Source: Peromyscus leucopus
Taxonomy: Eukaryota; Chordata; Mammalia; Rodentia; Cricetidae
Reading direction: 5' to 3'
Assembly: GCF_004664715.2 (NCBI RefSeq)
Contig: NC_051070.1
Span: 72,916,200-72,980,199, forward strand
Length of the DNA: 64,000 nt
This document shows positions 1-19,868 of the stretch, one piece after another. Each line of letters opens with the position of its first letter. The stretch's first letter is position 1. Under the pieces are notes generated by a model. It did no database searches and had not been told where the DNA came from. It saw nothing but the letters and a program-made list of their open reading frames with translations. The position numbers and the translations under genes were made by a program.

Positions 1-430
1 CTTAACTACAAATGATTCTGTGCTGCATGTTCCAGGAATGGCAATCATGTTTTTGTTTCAAAGAGTTGTTTATAACCATCTTGCAAGCCTACCTTTGTTA
101 TGAAAGTTATATGACCACCCGTGACTACCTTGCTTGGTCTACCTTGCAAGCATGTTTTTGTTTATGATGCTCTGCTCCTGTGACCCCACCTATCTTGCCC
201 TCCAAATCCCCCATTTGAAACCCCAGCTCCTGAGCTTTAAAGGCCTTGTCTTTCTCATATTCCATACTGACCTCTCGAGCCCCGCCTTAGGGGGAGGCAG
301 CCCGTGTACACAAATAACAAAGCTTTTTTAATTAATTGCTTGCTTGAATTCATGTGGCCATGATGATTTGAGTTGGCAGTCTTTCTTCTCCCGTCTTTGG
401 GACTAACTGCCCCTGTCTATTTGTGAGGGA
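1..430 (+). repeat. LTR-like remnant, possibly an endogenous retrovirus solo LTR
   Basis: The stretch has U3/R-like organisation: a polyadenylation-like AATAACAAAGC at about 316-326, then a T-rich tract and a U5-like TTTGGGACTAACTGCCCCTG at about 395-415. It resembles rodent class I LTRs as I remember them. It may begin left of the window. No gag, pol or env frame is visible nearby. Family assignment is inference. Confidence 0.4.
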
Positions 431-689
431 GAAGAGCAGCCGGCACCCAAGGAAACCCAATGGCCACCCACCCGAAACTTTTTACTCAGTTTTGCATCTC
501 AAGAGCTTGAGATGCTCCCTAGCGTTTCATTACGTTCAGAGTGAGAATATTTAAAACACCTGTGCTAAAAATAACACCTGAAGCCGCCGGTCATTACGGC
601 ATATGCTTGTGATCTGAGCATGCAGGAGGTGGAGGGAGAAAGATCAGGAGTTCTAGGTCATCCTCAGCTACATAAAAACTTTAAGGCCA

Positions 690-873
690 GTCCGGCCTAT
701 GTAAAACTGTTAGGATCCTGTACATGTGCAGCGTCTTACATCATCAGCGGGCACTGGCAACTACGTACCCACCATGAGGTCATGCAATCCCCGCCTTACA
801 AAAAGCAGGACTCGGACCCCCACCCTCTCTTTCTGTGTTTCCTCTCTGCTCTGCTCTGCTCCCTCCCCCAGGC

Positions 874-912
<39 letters not shown>

Positions 913-1035
913 CTTTCCTCCACCCACCCTTCCCTTTTATTAAAGCTCTTTCTAATTCTGATAGTTGTGGCCATGGACCATTACTTTTCCACCGGTAACT
1001 ACCGCCACCGACCAGTGCCGTTTTACTATCAAAAA
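690..1035 (+). repeat. Second LTR-like fragment with a long poly(C) run
   Basis: A pyrimidine-rich block contains a run of about 35 C at 877-911, followed by ATTAAAGCTC (about 940) as a possible polyadenylation signal. The arrangement resembles a rodent LTR. The short open frames across the C-run encode only proline or glycine runs and are not genes. Confidence 0.35.
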
Positions 1036-1082
1036 CCCTGACTCTTAAAAACGAAAACAAGAGGCAAAATGCTGCCTAGAGA

Positions 1083-1227
1083 AGAGAGCCAGAGAACAGA
1101 GCTGTGAAAGGAAGACATTGGCAAGTGAAATAAACCAGGCAAGAACCCAGCACACTGACAATGAGAATGAAAGTGAAAGCCAGATGGAGGAGGGGGCTCT
1201 TTGGTCTGAGGCAGGAGAATGACGGCT
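1083..1227 (+). repeat. Direct repeat, copy 1 (about 140 bp)
   Basis: This segment is repeated in the same orientation at about 1760-1898. Both copies contain CAGGCAAGAACCCAGCACAC in near-identical context and end in TTTGGTCTGA.GCAGG. The copies differ by scattered substitutions and small indels, so the duplication is not recent. Confidence 0.75.
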
Positions 1228-1339
1228 CAGTGGGTAAAGTTGCTTGCTGCCAAGCCTGACAACCTTTGAGTCCTGGGAGTCACATGGTGAAAGCTGAGAA
1301 TCCTCAGGCTGTCCTCGGATCTCCACACCTTTGTACTTG

Positions 1340-1387
<48 letters not shown>

Positions 1388-1395
1388 AAATAAAT
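1217..1395 (+). repeat. B2-type SINE ending in an (AC)n tract
   Basis: The B2/B3 head with GGCTCAGTGGGTAAAG is followed by the usual body and an AC microsatellite at 1345-1383, then AAATAAATAAATG. Position and orientation are clear; the subfamily is not. Confidence 0.7.
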
Positions 1396-1759
1396 GTAAT
1401 TTAAAAAAAATAACAATATACCACCTTTATCCCCTGATTGCAATGAAATGATTTCCATGCTTTGTTGGAGTTGGGAGATAGGATGGTAGTGACTGTGTAC
1501 TGTTTCTTCCAGCAGAGAGATGATTCATAGTCTGAGCTAGAAATGGCCTTAGGCAACCCTTGCTAAGGAACCTTTGGATGAACCAAAGCAGGTCAGCCTA
1601 CAGTGCTGTACAGCAAACCATTCTCCCTTTGTTTCAAGCCACGGCAGGAGCTCGGAACAGCAGCGTTCAGAACGAAACTGGGAAAGGGGAAACCAAACCC
1701 CGAGCCGCTAGCTCACAAGCAAAACAGTGTCCTTTCCCCAACACCACACAACCAGGGAA

Positions 1760-1898
1760 ATGAGCCAGAGAACGGAGCTGGGAAAGGAGGGAACTGGCAA
1801 GTGAAATAAACCAGGCAAGAACCCAGCACACTGACAAAGGGAAGGAAAGCGGAAGCCAAATGAAGGGCTTTTTTGGTCTGACGCAGGAAGGCAAATGA
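1760..1898 (+). repeat. Direct repeat, copy 2
   Basis: Second copy of the segment at 1083-1227, about 680 bp downstream in the same orientation. The stretch from here to about 2530 holds no gene or repeat that I recognise. Confidence 0.75.
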
Positions 1899-2534
1899 GT
1901 CTGGAAAAGTATTCAATCTAATTTAGGCCAAACCTAAAAATGAGGGAGACAGGCTATAGAAAAGAACATTTGCATTTTTATTGAAATACAAATTAACAGT
2001 GGCAGAAAAACCAGGCATGCAGCCAGTGTTAGTTCAAAAGATGTTCCTTAGAAACAAAATATTATTACACAAAGCATACGCAATTTACCAGGAAAAGAGC
2101 CACGCAGATCTCAGGCAAATCAAAATTAGGTAGAAGGTACAGCATAGTCAAGCGCTCTCTCTGGCTATGCCAGGGAGAGGGTGGCATTGTCTCTTTCCTA
2201 CCCTCTGGCTATTCTGGAGGGGAGGTAACCTTCCTTTATCCTCTGTGTGCTGACATTGTTCTTTCGTTCCCATAGACAATCAATCTACGCATTAGAAAAC
2301 AGCTTTTAAAAAAAAGAAACAAAAAATTAATATCAGAATTTTCTGTGGTCGCCGAAACACAGCTCCCAACCCAAAGTGGAGAAAAGATAGTTTATCCTGG
2401 AGCCAAATATGAGTGACAGTGGCCCGGAACACAGATTTAGGTTATCCCAAATTCCATGTCCCAACATGGAAGAGTTTCGTGAAGTTGTTATAGTAACAAA
2501 ACAAAGAAAGTCATCCATCAAGACACAATTCGTG

Positions 2535-2725
2535 GGGGTTTGATGGCTCAGCAAATTAAGGTACTTGCCACCAAGCTTGACAATCCAAGTTTGACCCCTG
2601 TGGCCCATACAGAAAATGAGAACCCGCAAGCTGTTCTCTGACCTCCATACGCATGATGGCACACTAAGCTCACTCGCGTGCATGCCCGTGAGCACACACA
2701 CTAAATAAATGAATGAGGAAATGAA
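2535..2725 (+). repeat. Diverged B2-type SINE
   Basis: The body carries GATGGCTCAGCAAATTAAGG and a tail of ACACACTAAATAAATGAATG, typical of an old B2/B3 copy. The following 650 bp hold nothing I recognise. Confidence 0.6.
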
Positions 2726-3390
2726 TAAATCCATAAGTAGAGACATCCAAGAAGCAGGCTGCTACAATGAAGTGGGGAAACCTTTGCTAAGGTCTTAGAT
2801 GTCATCTGATGGCACTTTTAGCTTTTGGTTGGTGGAAACCACTGGTTTACCGAAGGGAAACTGAGTCCCTATTGGTACATTGCAAGTGACCTACCCAGTA
2901 GCCACAAAGCTTTCAGCCAGCGACAAAGAAGGCCAGTGAATGGCTGTTAAGGGGACTGAGGTGGCCCAAGGTCATTTGCCCCTGGACTTGTAACAGCCCG
3001 GACTCACCCCAGTCACTACAGCTCTTAAGAGTCAGCTTTGCCGAGGGCTCAGTTTGCAGGGTAGCTTCTTTCTGGAGTTTTGTTCACACTTCCTTTGCTT
3101 CCCCCCAGATTAAGACAATAAAAGGTATTCTTGGCTGCACTGGCGTTATCAAGGGAACACCCAATGTACTGGTGTAAAGTCTCTCCCAAATCCGTTGATT
3201 GAAAGGAGCGTGATGCAGACCAGTGCAGTTAACACACTAACTGGCATGTATAATAGAAGTAGAAAAGCTGTATTCCTTTTATCGGCCTAAATCTTGGATA
3301 AAAGCAACCGAAACTAGAATATTGGTTGTCGTGGTGAGAATTTTCATCATCTACATTTTTGTAGGACTTAGGTAGTTTGGTTTGGTTTTG

Positions 3391-3541
3391 CTTGTTTTTT
3401 TGAGATAGGGTCTCTCTGTATATCCCGAGCTGTCCTAGAAACCACTATGCAGACCAACCAGGCTGGCCTTGAACTCACAGAGATCCTCCTGCCTCTGTCT
3501 ACTGAGTGCTGGGAGTAAAGGCATGCGCCACTATGTTAGGT
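3391..3541 (-). repeat. B1 SINE, antisense
   Basis: The reverse complement reads as a diverged B1 with GGCCTTGAACTCACAGAGAT on the plus strand and a poly(T) (B1 tail) on the left. Confidence 0.75.
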
Positions 3542-3553
3542 TTTAAAATTAGA

Positions 3554-3558
<5 letters not shown>

Positions 3559-3605
<47 letters not shown>

Positions 3606-3680
3606 TGCTGGGCCCTGAAGCTAGGCTCTTGCACACACACGAACCAAGTGCTCTACCACTAAGCTGTCTTCACAGCCTCT
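3559..3680. repeat. (TG)n microsatellite abutting an antisense ID element
   Basis: TG dinucleotides run over 3559-3604. The following 75 bp contain AAGTGCTCTACCACTAAGCT, the antisense signature of an ID SINE. From 3690 to 4920 I see no gene, RNA or clear repeat. Confidence 0.7.
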
Positions 3681-4929
3681 AACAGCTAACACTACAAAAA
3701 GAAAAGAAAACAAACCTGCAACCCAAGAAAAGGTTAAAGATCTAATATTAACAGTTTTACTATTTTAGAGTTCACTTTAGGTGAACACAGTTTCACCATC
3801 ACAAAGCCTTTTGCGGTCATCTTTTAGGTGAGCACACATACATGTCATGATGCATCTTTCTCATTCGCTCCTCCTTTTGTCCTGTCCTGCCCCCATTTCA
3901 AGCCTTTTTAAAAGCTGTAGCTCAACTCAGTGAGTTGAGGCCCAGTCTGCTTAGGGCTACAAGACTCCACTGCAAAAATTACCATTTGAAAAAAATAGCA
4001 CTTTTTGCTTCATTTCAGGCAGACAAAATAATCAGTGCAATTGTTAGAGCAGGTCTTTGCTTTATTGGACTTCAGTGGCCATCTATTTAGACTAGAAAAT
4101 GCAGTTTTTATACCTCAACCTAGATCAGGGACCTGAACAACGTCTTCCTTTCCTACTTTACCTCCTATCTTTCTGTTCATTTCTTCAACTTAGCCATTTT
4201 GTTTTAAATAATGAAACATTCCCAAATGTGTTTAAGTAGTGCCTTCTGGGATATCTTCAGCACCTGTCTTTCTTAACTCAAGTCTCATGAATACATTTCC
4301 ACACCCTCTTCCCCCACTCCCAAGTTAGTTCTCCTTTGAATTCCTGAAGCAGATCTGATCATTAGCCCTTACAGTATACTGCTTTCCACATATTAGTGTA
4401 TTTTTTCTTTTCCTTTAAAAAAATTATTAGGATGTCCTCAAAGTTTAGTGGAAAAAAATGATTCTGAATCATGACAATATAGAGTTAAAGATTAGTAAAA
4501 AGTCATTGACAGACAAAAGGCATGACTATCTCAGCCTTTCTGTTTATTTTTTATATACATTTTCTGTATCCCACCTACTTCCTCTTATACTAGCTTATGT
4601 TATAATTATTTAAGACAATGAAAAACACATAGTACATAAGTATTTGTTGATGATAAAGCTGGCCATGGTAGAATCAAGGAAAAAATACAATTTGAGTGTA
4701 AATTTTGATACCTTCCATGAAACCAAGGAAACCCAGTCCATTTGCAGGCACCCTGTAGGCCTCTCGACAAAAGAGTGAACTCATTAGTTTTTCCCAGAAA
4801 TTCTTTTGATTAGGGCATCCTTCCAGATCTAGTTCCCTTGATTTTGAGCTTGTCTCCTAAGATTTGTTCAGTTTTGGATGACAGGGTAGTGCAGTTTCCT
4901 TAATGTGTTAGCAAGGTGATAGACAGACA

Positions 4930-5390
4930 GACAGATATGACTTACAGGCTATGGTCCAGCCTATCCAACATTGGCTGACTATGAACAGAAAGTCCAAGAA
5001 TCCAGTAGTTTCTCAGTCCATGAGGTTGGATGTCTCATCTGGTTTTCAGTATATACTGGAATCCTAAAGAAGTAGTCTGTAATGCCAGTGAAGGACTGGA
5101 CTTGCTAGCAGGGAGAGAGCAAGTGGGCAAAGAGCAAGTGCCTCCTTCTTCCATGTCCTTATATAGGCTTCCAGAAGGAGTGGTCCAGATTAGATATGGA
5201 TTAAATGTGTGTCTTGCCAACTCAAGATCTGAATTAAAGGTGTGACTTTCTACTTCAAAGCTCCAGACTAGAAGTTGATCTTTTCATTTCAATTAAGCAA
5301 AAATCCCTCACAGGTGTGTCCTCCATTGGGGGTTTTAATTAATTCCAGATATAGTCAAGTTGACAACCAAGAAGAACCATCACATGGTGC
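4930..5390 (+). repeat. Rodent interspersed repeat, unclassified
   Basis: The block ends with TATAGTCAAGTTGACAACCA, a 3' signature I know from abundant rodent medium-reiterated or LTR-like repeats. It begins near a short (GACA)n run at about 4921-4935. The short frames on both strands here are not genes. Confidence 0.45.
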
Positions 5391-5860
5391 TTAAAGAGAA
5401 ACTGAGTATGAATCAACTTTACAGGCTTGACTGGGGTTGGAAAGAACCTGGCCAGCAGTGTGAAAAATAGCAAAAGGTATTTGTTGCTGCTTTGCCAGGA
5501 TGGAGTGGAAAATAATGACTGAAAAGTTAGAGCAGAGCATAAAAAGGATGCATAAGAAAGTGGCAGCTAAGGTACAGACGTGAAGCTGTGGGATGCAGAT
5601 AGTCATGAAAGTGACCGGAGCAAAGCAGAAATGAAGGAGGGAGACGAGTCTAAAAGAAGTGGTCGCTCACCCCGCCCCTTACACCACCATTCTTTCTCCG
5701 TCATCCTTTGCTACCCACCTACCACCTCTTCTCCATCCGTAGCTGCTTCTGAAAACCAGAGACTCATACAAGACATGTGGTCCCAACGCTTTCCAAGCCT
5801 ATCTTGGCCTATGCCCCAGCTTGATACCAAATTACACACAAAAAGGAAGTGTTTGATCTC

Positions 5861-5866
5861 TTTATT
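5861..5866 (-). terminator. Probable PNP polyadenylation signal
   Basis: AATAAA on the minus strand, about 395 bases past the PNP stop codon at 6257. This gives a 3' UTR of roughly 400 bases. Confidence 0.6.
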
Positions 5867-6256
5867 CTTAAAACATTGTGGTACTAAATAAAATCCAAGA
5901 GGTATCGGGTTGGTCTTTGGTCTCTAGTGCTTTAGGGGAAAGACGACTGAACCCAGAGGAACATGTGTATGATCTCCAGATCTAGAAGGTACTGTTTGAA
6001 GGCATAGATCTATCCCAAGTGTGGTGGGGCATGAGTGCCGGCTCTTCCAGGAGTGAGAGTTAAGTTGTTTTGAGAAGGCAACTGGGCAAGAGGGACAGAC
6101 ATCAGAATGGTGAAAGGACACGGGGGAGGCGAAGAGAGGTATCCTCCTCTTCCCTTTCTGCTATAATCTAAGCATAGACTAGCGGCCCCATCGAGGGAGC
6201 CGAGTAGACAGCTACTTGGACCCCAACAGGGAAGCAGCAGAGCACTCCGAGGCCAA

Positions 6257-13875
<7,619 letters not shown>

Positions 13876-14010
13876 AGTGTCACCGACCGCCGCGCCGAAA
13901 TCCTGCCCTTTCCGCTCCGCGGGCGACACCGCCTGAGTCTGGTCAACACTGTTAGTGCACCGTTCTCTGAGCCCGGCTTTATACCCCGGGGCCGAGGCGC
14001 CAGCCAATGG
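13876..14010 (-). promoter_or_regulatory. PNP core promoter and 5' UTR in a CpG-rich stretch
   Basis: On the minus strand a TATAAA lies at 13978-13983, about 105 bases upstream of the ATG (13873-13875). That predicts a start site near 13950. An inverted CCAAT box (CCAAT on the plus strand, 14004-14008) lies about 20 bp further upstream. The surrounding 13.6-14.14 kb is rich in CpG. A TATA box in a CpG-rich housekeeping promoter agrees with what I recall for human PNP. Site calls are by eye. Confidence 0.7.
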
Positions 14011-14140
14011 CAGCGGCCTCGTCTCCATGGCGACACACCCTCATCCAGAGGTGTGGCAGGAAACCTCGCCAGAGTTCTTTTCAAAGGGACCCTCTCCGAG
14101 TCTAGGGCATCCAGCATGTCGTCCCCGCACGCATTCATGA

Positions 14141-14815
14141 GTCTCCCAGCCAGGAAAGGAGGCCTGTGTGGGAAGAGGACCAGAAGCAGGGTGGAGAGCC
14201 CCGAAACCGCTTGTCAGCAACTCCGTTCTCCGCTGTGTTATTGTGCAAGAATGTGAAAATCGAGAAAATATGCAAGCCGTGGATTGTGCAATCCTAGAAT
14301 AAAATGAAGCAAAACGATGTCTGAGTTACTTTCTGGAATAGGGAAATAAAGCCGCGCGGGTAACAGTGCTGACTTGGTGCCGACAGGATTTGGGGAAACA
14401 CACAGAGGCCCAGATCGAGGTGAACTCTAAAATGCTTGGCTCCTAGGCACAGACAGGATGGTGACAGGTTGAATGGAGCAGTTCTGCTAACCCTGAGAAC
14501 ATTGTCAAGAAGAAAAATTCACGTAACAGAATTATGTACACACACCCCACACAGCCCAGAACTAGACAGTACAACGCCATGGTAAGCATTCGGTATTCCT
14601 TCTCCTTAACCAAACCTTACTCCAGAGCCCGTGCTTAGATCTTGAAATCCTTTATCTGCCCCTCTCCTGGGAGCTTATTTCTCCTGCTTGCTGTTTAACT
14701 ACCACAGCTCAAGCCACTGTTTTCCAATCCTGTTTCGCTCATTCACTTAACCGTATTTATTGAGTCTTAACTGCACACCGGTTTTAGTGGAATAAGAGGA
14801 TAAAAATAATAGCTG
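14141..14815. other. Intergenic, nothing recognised
   Basis: Unique-looking sequence upstream of PNP. I see no gene, RNA or repeat in it. Confidence 0.6.
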
Positions 14816-15345
14816 GAAAGCTGCGTGAGGTGCCACACACTTTTAATCCCAGCGCTCAGGGCAGAAGCCGGGGATCTCTGTGAGTTCCCAGCCAGCCTGG
14901 GCTGCTCACAGTGAGAGCCTGTCTCAATAGCAGAAGGAGCAGCATGGGAAGCAGCTGAGTGTAGCTCACTTCTGTAATCCCATCATTGGGAAAGGCTGAT
15001 GCAGGAGAATTGAAACGATTGAGGCCAGCCTGGGCCAGCCTGTGCTGTCGAGGGGGTGGGGGTGTAGGAGGGGAGGAGAACAAAGAAAGAGAAAAAAGAA
15101 AACTAGTTCAAGGAAAAACCTATATTTGATTGCTCTTTTTAATTTTTAATTGGTTTAATTGATTAATATCATCATTATTGGGCTTTTTTAAACATTAGGG
15201 CCAGGTGTGCTTGGGCACGCCTTTAATTCCAGTATTCCAGAGGCGGAGGAAGGAGGATGATCTCTGTGAGTTCGAGGACAGCCTGGCCTCAGTGTGAGTT
15301 TCAGGACAGCCAAGATTGTAACACAGAGAAACCCTGGGGGGGGGG
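14816..15345 (+). repeat. Cluster of three diverged B1-type SINEs
   Basis: Copies at about 14818-14930, 14953-15045 and 15197-15345 (the last from GGCCAGGTGTGCTTGGGCAC to a G-run at 15336-15350). All are in the same orientation. Confidence 0.75.
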
Positions 15346-15535
15346 GCGGGGAAGAGTGCTTTCCCAGCATGCATGAGGTCCTGGATTCCATTTTCAATAC
15401 TGCTATGTGTGAGAGTGTAAGTGGATCGAGAATGTTGGCACTGGCTGAGTCCCAGTTACTGGGAAGACTGAGGCAAAAGAATCATGTGAGCCCAGAAGTT
15501 TGAGGCCAGCTTGGGCAACATAGGGAGAGTCAATC

Positions 15536-15536
<1 letters not shown>

Positions 15537-15591
<55 letters not shown>

Positions 15592-15593
15592 AT
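15537..15593. repeat. (AAAT)n microsatellite
   Basis: About 14 copies of AAAT/AATA, probably grown from the A-tail of the B1-like sequence at about 15430-15536. From 15600 to 16500 there is AT-rich sequence with nothing recognised. Confidence 0.95.
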
Positions 15594-16504
15594 TATATAT
15601 ATATTTAAAATTACCAAATGGTACCTGCAGGGCACAGAGTTTGGGAACTATGGTCTCAGTCACTTGGATGTAACCTCATTCCTGAGTTTATACAATATAA
15701 ATGAGTAGGCTCTGTAACCAAACAACCTATGTATAAGTTCATTCTCTACCCTTTGCCTACCAATTATGTCATGCCTCCCCAATAAAATTCCTGTGCCTAA
15801 ACTGTCTCATCTGGAAAATGATTAGCGTAATTTATTTGCTACTCTTGCAAGGATCATATAAAATATGGTTAAGTGTTTTGGTAAGTACCTGGCACTATAA
15901 TTATAAATATAATAAACACACAGTAAATGTTGGCTGTTATTAGTTCCCATTATCTCTTTTTATCTTTTAATACCCACCTAACTTTAAATCAGATCAAAGA
16001 AAAATCAGTGGTTCATTTAGTATGTCAGCATCATCTCGGATCCCACAATACTCATAATAGCCACATGGGGTTATTAACACTTAATAAAATTATGATATTA
16101 TATTCATGAGTGGTAATACACGAAATAGTTTTCCCCATTTGAAATATTTACTCTCACTACCAACAATAGTCTCCAATTATTGAAATTAAAATATTGTTTT
16201 AGTTTATTTTGTTTAAATGATCACTTTTGTTCTTCATTTTCATGTCTCCACGTGTGCTTCACTTAGTGCTTGGAATAACTGGGTGGACATTGAGAAGTAA
16301 CCAACAGCTCTGACCCCAAGGAATGGCTCCAAAGAGGGAGAAAGACCACCTCCTAAATAAAAAGAAGAACTGGGGCTCATGAAAGACATGAAACACAAGG
16401 GAGTGAAAGCCCAGAAAAGTTCCCACTCCTATCCACCCTGTCCAACCCCGAAATCTGGACAAACTCACTCGGCATATTATGAAACTCATGGGTTTTTGTT
16501 TTTG

Positions 16505-16677
16505 TTTTAAAGATTTATTTATTATGTATATAGTGTTCTGCCTGCAGGCCAGAAGAGGGCACCAGATCTCATTACAGATGGTTGTGAGCCACCATGTGGT
16601 TGCTGGGAATTGAACTGAGGCCCTTTGGAAGAACAAGCAGTGCTCTTAACCCCTGAGCCATCTCTCCAGGTCAAAAC
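16505..16677 (-). repeat. B2 SINE, antisense
   Basis: AAAGATTTATTTATTATGTA at the left and CTGAGCCATCTCTCCAGG at the right are the two ends of an antisense B2. A diverged sense B1 follows at about 16690-16835. Confidence 0.9.
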
Positions 16678-16944
16678 CCTTGTTTTAAGTATTTATTTTA
16701 TGCAGGTATGATAGCACGTGCCCTTAATCCAAACACTCCAGAGGCAGAGGCAGGTGGATCTCTGTGAGGACAGCATGATCTTCATAGAATTCCAGGATGG
16801 CCAGGGCTGCACAGAGAGACTGTCTCTGAAATATATATAATTTATAGCCTTTAAATATGTTTATGTGTTTGTGGGAAGGGAGTGTACACCAATGCAGGTG
16901 CTTATGGAAACCAGGTGTTGAATCCCCTGGAGCTACATGCATGC

Positions 16945-17170
16945 TGGGGGATGTCTTTCTGTATGCTGTGGATATATGTTTTTCCCATTGATTAATAAAT
17001 GGCCATGACCCCGAGAGAAGCTCACAGGCTCCTTTTATACACCACTAGGAGAATTCCAGGGACAGTTAGATCATCTCCAGAAAACACAATTGGCTAAACA
17101 AGCAACAGTTACACTAGTTTAAACTTAATTGGCTATGGCATCTTTGGACATGTCAGGGCACGTCCAGAGA
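16945..17170 (+). repeat. Partial LTR-like repeat
   Basis: GTCTTTCTGTATGCTGTGGA followed by TTGATTAATAAATGG resembles the fuller copy at 48929-49370. Confidence 0.5.
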
Positions 17171-17559
17171 TGTATCAAAAAGAAAGAGAAGGGGGGCAGT
17201 GCAGGATCTTTTCTGCCAATTTTCTGATTGGCCTACCCTTGGCTGCCAAGATCAAGCAGGCTGCAGGGCTCTGAGTGGGCAAGGAAAGTGGCCAGCCAGA
17301 GTTGGGCCGCCAGCTCCACGCCCACACTCACCTTGGGTACCCTGCTTCATAGCGGCTTGACCCTGGCTCCACACTGCTTCCTCCTGCCATTAGCACTGCT
17401 GGGTGTTTTCTCAGTGACCTCAGAGCAAGACCCCACCTAACTAAGCTTTCAACTTGTGAAAAGAAATTAAAGAAAAGTTTAAGCAGGGAAGGAAACCATC
17501 AATAACAGAAAGCTGATGCAAATGTAATTGAACAAAGGGGGCAACTTCCAGCACCATCA

Positions 17560-18772
17560 AGCAGAAGAACTTGGCAGCTTCAGCCACGTGTTTCTGGCTT
17601 TAGAGTCAAGGATGCAAGAAAGGGGCTGTGGAATCTTCCTCTGAGGCTAAGGAAAGCTGCTGAGGCCAGGCATGTGTCAGAGATGTCTCTTCATGGAGGC
17701 CAGGAGAGGCCACTGTGTGAATCCGTGAATGTGAAACCTGGATAGTGTTGGAGAACCCAAGATGTTGTAGACACCAGAGTTATGGGATACCTGCCAAGGA
17801 GAGCTGCAGACTGGGTATGGAAACCAAACCAAGAGAGAGAAGCATGTGGCAGTCAACAAAGCTGGAAGGAGTTGGAGATCTGGAGAGTGCTTTGACATTT
17901 TGACATCAGACATGGAGATGCAGAATTTGGAATTTTCCCTGCTGGTTTTTGGTCTTACGTTGGTCCAGTATTTCCTTTTCTTTTCTTTTCTTCTCCATTA
18001 AATATTTTCTTTTCTTTTCTTTTTCTTTTTTCTTTTTCTTTTTATTTTTTTTAATTTTTTTTTGGTTTTTCGAGACAGGGTTTCTCTGTGTAGCTTTGCG
18101 CCTTTTCCTGGAACTCACTTGGTAGCCCAGGCTGGCCTCGAACTCACAGAGATCCGCCTGGCTCTGCCTCCCGAGTGCTGGGATTAAAGGCGTGCGCCAC
18201 CACCGCCCGGCCTTTTCTTTTCTTTTTAAATAAAATAAAGGGGCTGGAGAGATGTGGGTGAGGTCCAGTATTTCCTCAGTATGCTCCCTTTCCTTCCTTT
18301 TAGAATGGTAATGTATATTTTGTGCCATTGTATATTGGAAGTATGTGATAATGCTTTTTGATTTTGATTTTACAGGGGGTTACAGTTAAGAGATTGCCTA
18401 GAGTCTCAGAAGAGACTTTGGACTTTTAAACACTGTTTAACTGTTTATAGACTATGGGGACTTTTGAAGTTGGACTGAATATATTTTTGTATTGTGATAT
18501 GGTTAAAGCCTATGGGCAAGGGAGTGGAATATGGTGATTTGAATAAGAACAGCCCCCACAGTCTCATACATTTGAATGCTTAGTCATTAGGGAGCTAGCT
18601 ACTTCTCCAGCACCACACCTGCCTGCCACCATGCTCCAGGCTGCCACGTTTCCTGTCATGATAATGGACTAAGCCTTTGAAACTGTAAGCAAGACCCAAT
18701 TAAATGTTTTCTAAGAGTTGCTTTGGTTATGGTGTCTCTTCACAGCAACAGAACAGTAACTAAGACACCCCA
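17560..18772 (+). repeat. Long copy of rodent repeat family B, split by a SINE insertion
   Basis: A long repeat copy whose 3' part (18525-18772) matches the copies at 10199-10555 and 53585-53945. It is interrupted by 285 bp flanked by a 15-bp direct repeat. 17200-17560 and 18780-19140 hold nothing recognised. Confidence 0.6.
17977..18261 (-). mobile_element. Composite SINE insertion: antisense B1 joined to a sense B2 head
   Basis: GGTCCAGTATTTCCT occurs at 17962-17976 and again at 18262-18276, bracketing 285 bp. Inside are a pyrimidine-rich stretch, a full antisense B1 (about 18055-18213), an A-rich spacer and GGGGCTGGAGAGATG, which is the first 15 bases of B2 in the opposite orientation. 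The flanking duplication shows that the whole block entered as one unit. Confidence 0.8.
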
Positions 18773-19451
18773 TATCCCATCTAGTACCTTCCATATGTTG
18801 CTAAATTTTTAGCATGTAACAGTCCCAAGGTAGGGTGGGTCAATAGGATCAACTTTCTAAATTACTGCTCTTTCTATATCCAGTCTACTACCTTCTCAAA
18901 TCTGCTAAACTCAGGAACTCTTCTCTTTTACATTCAGATGCCTCATTGCTCTAAAGCCTACAAATGTAAGGAATTTTCTTTGTTATTCAGGTTGCTATTG
19001 TATCTCCTATCCCAGCCTCTTCCCCCACCACTGCTGTGAGTGTTTGGCATTATTAAAGAACCTATTGCCTGAAATCAGGCTCAATGCATCTCTCTATTGA
19101 ACTCAGAAAGAATCTTTATTATTTATTTTTATTTTATTATTTATTTATTTTGAGACAGGGGTTTCTCTGTGTAGCCCTGGCTATCCTGGAATGAATCTCC
19201 ACTATTTAAAACAGGGCTATAATGAAATAAGAGCCATGTTCTATAAGAAGAGGGAGAGAAACCAGGGGAACAGACAAAAGGCTACATGCAGACTTCAAGC
19301 AAGGAGAAGGAGCATCATTAACTGTGAACAACTTACAAATATCATTAGTTTTTGCATTTCTCTGCCTATTGACCTAGTGAAGATTACTCAGTTTCAGTGA
19401 GTCAATTTCTCATACATAATAATATAAATTTGTCTTAAAAGAAGGCAAAAC

Positions 19452-19640
19452 TTGGGGCTGGAGAGATGGCTCAGTGGTTAAGAGCACCTGATGCTCTTCC
19501 AGAGGACCTGAGCTTGGGTCACTGCATCCATGTCTGTTGACTTCACAACCTCCTATAACTCTGGCTCCAGGGGACTCCATACCCTCCTCTGACCTCAGAG
19601 GACACCTTCACACACACACACAAAACATAAATCTAAAAGA
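19452..19640 (+). repeat. B2 SINE
   Basis: GGGGCTGGAGAGATGGCTCA starts the element and an ACACACACAAAACATAAATC tail ends it. Confidence 0.9.
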
Positions 19641-19737
19641 AAGAAACTAAACCTTTTAACCCCTTAACCTTGGATTTTAAAAAATAAGCACAATTGAAGG
19701 TCTGGGGTATTTTGTTGTTTGGGGGATTTGTTTGTTG

Positions 19738-19868
19738 TTTCGAGACAATGTTTCTTGGGAAGGCCTTGAGTTTGCTATGTATAGCAGAGGGTGACTTTGA
19801 ACTCCTGATCTTTCTGCCACAGTCTCCCAAATGCTGGTATTACAGGCAAGGTCCACCAGCTTGGTCTA
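19738..19868 (-). repeat. Diverged B1-like SINE, antisense
   Basis: TTTCGAGACAATGTTTCTTG through the ATGCTGGTATTACAGGC region. 19870-20215 contains a further diverged B1-like stretch and otherwise nothing recognised. Confidence 0.65.
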
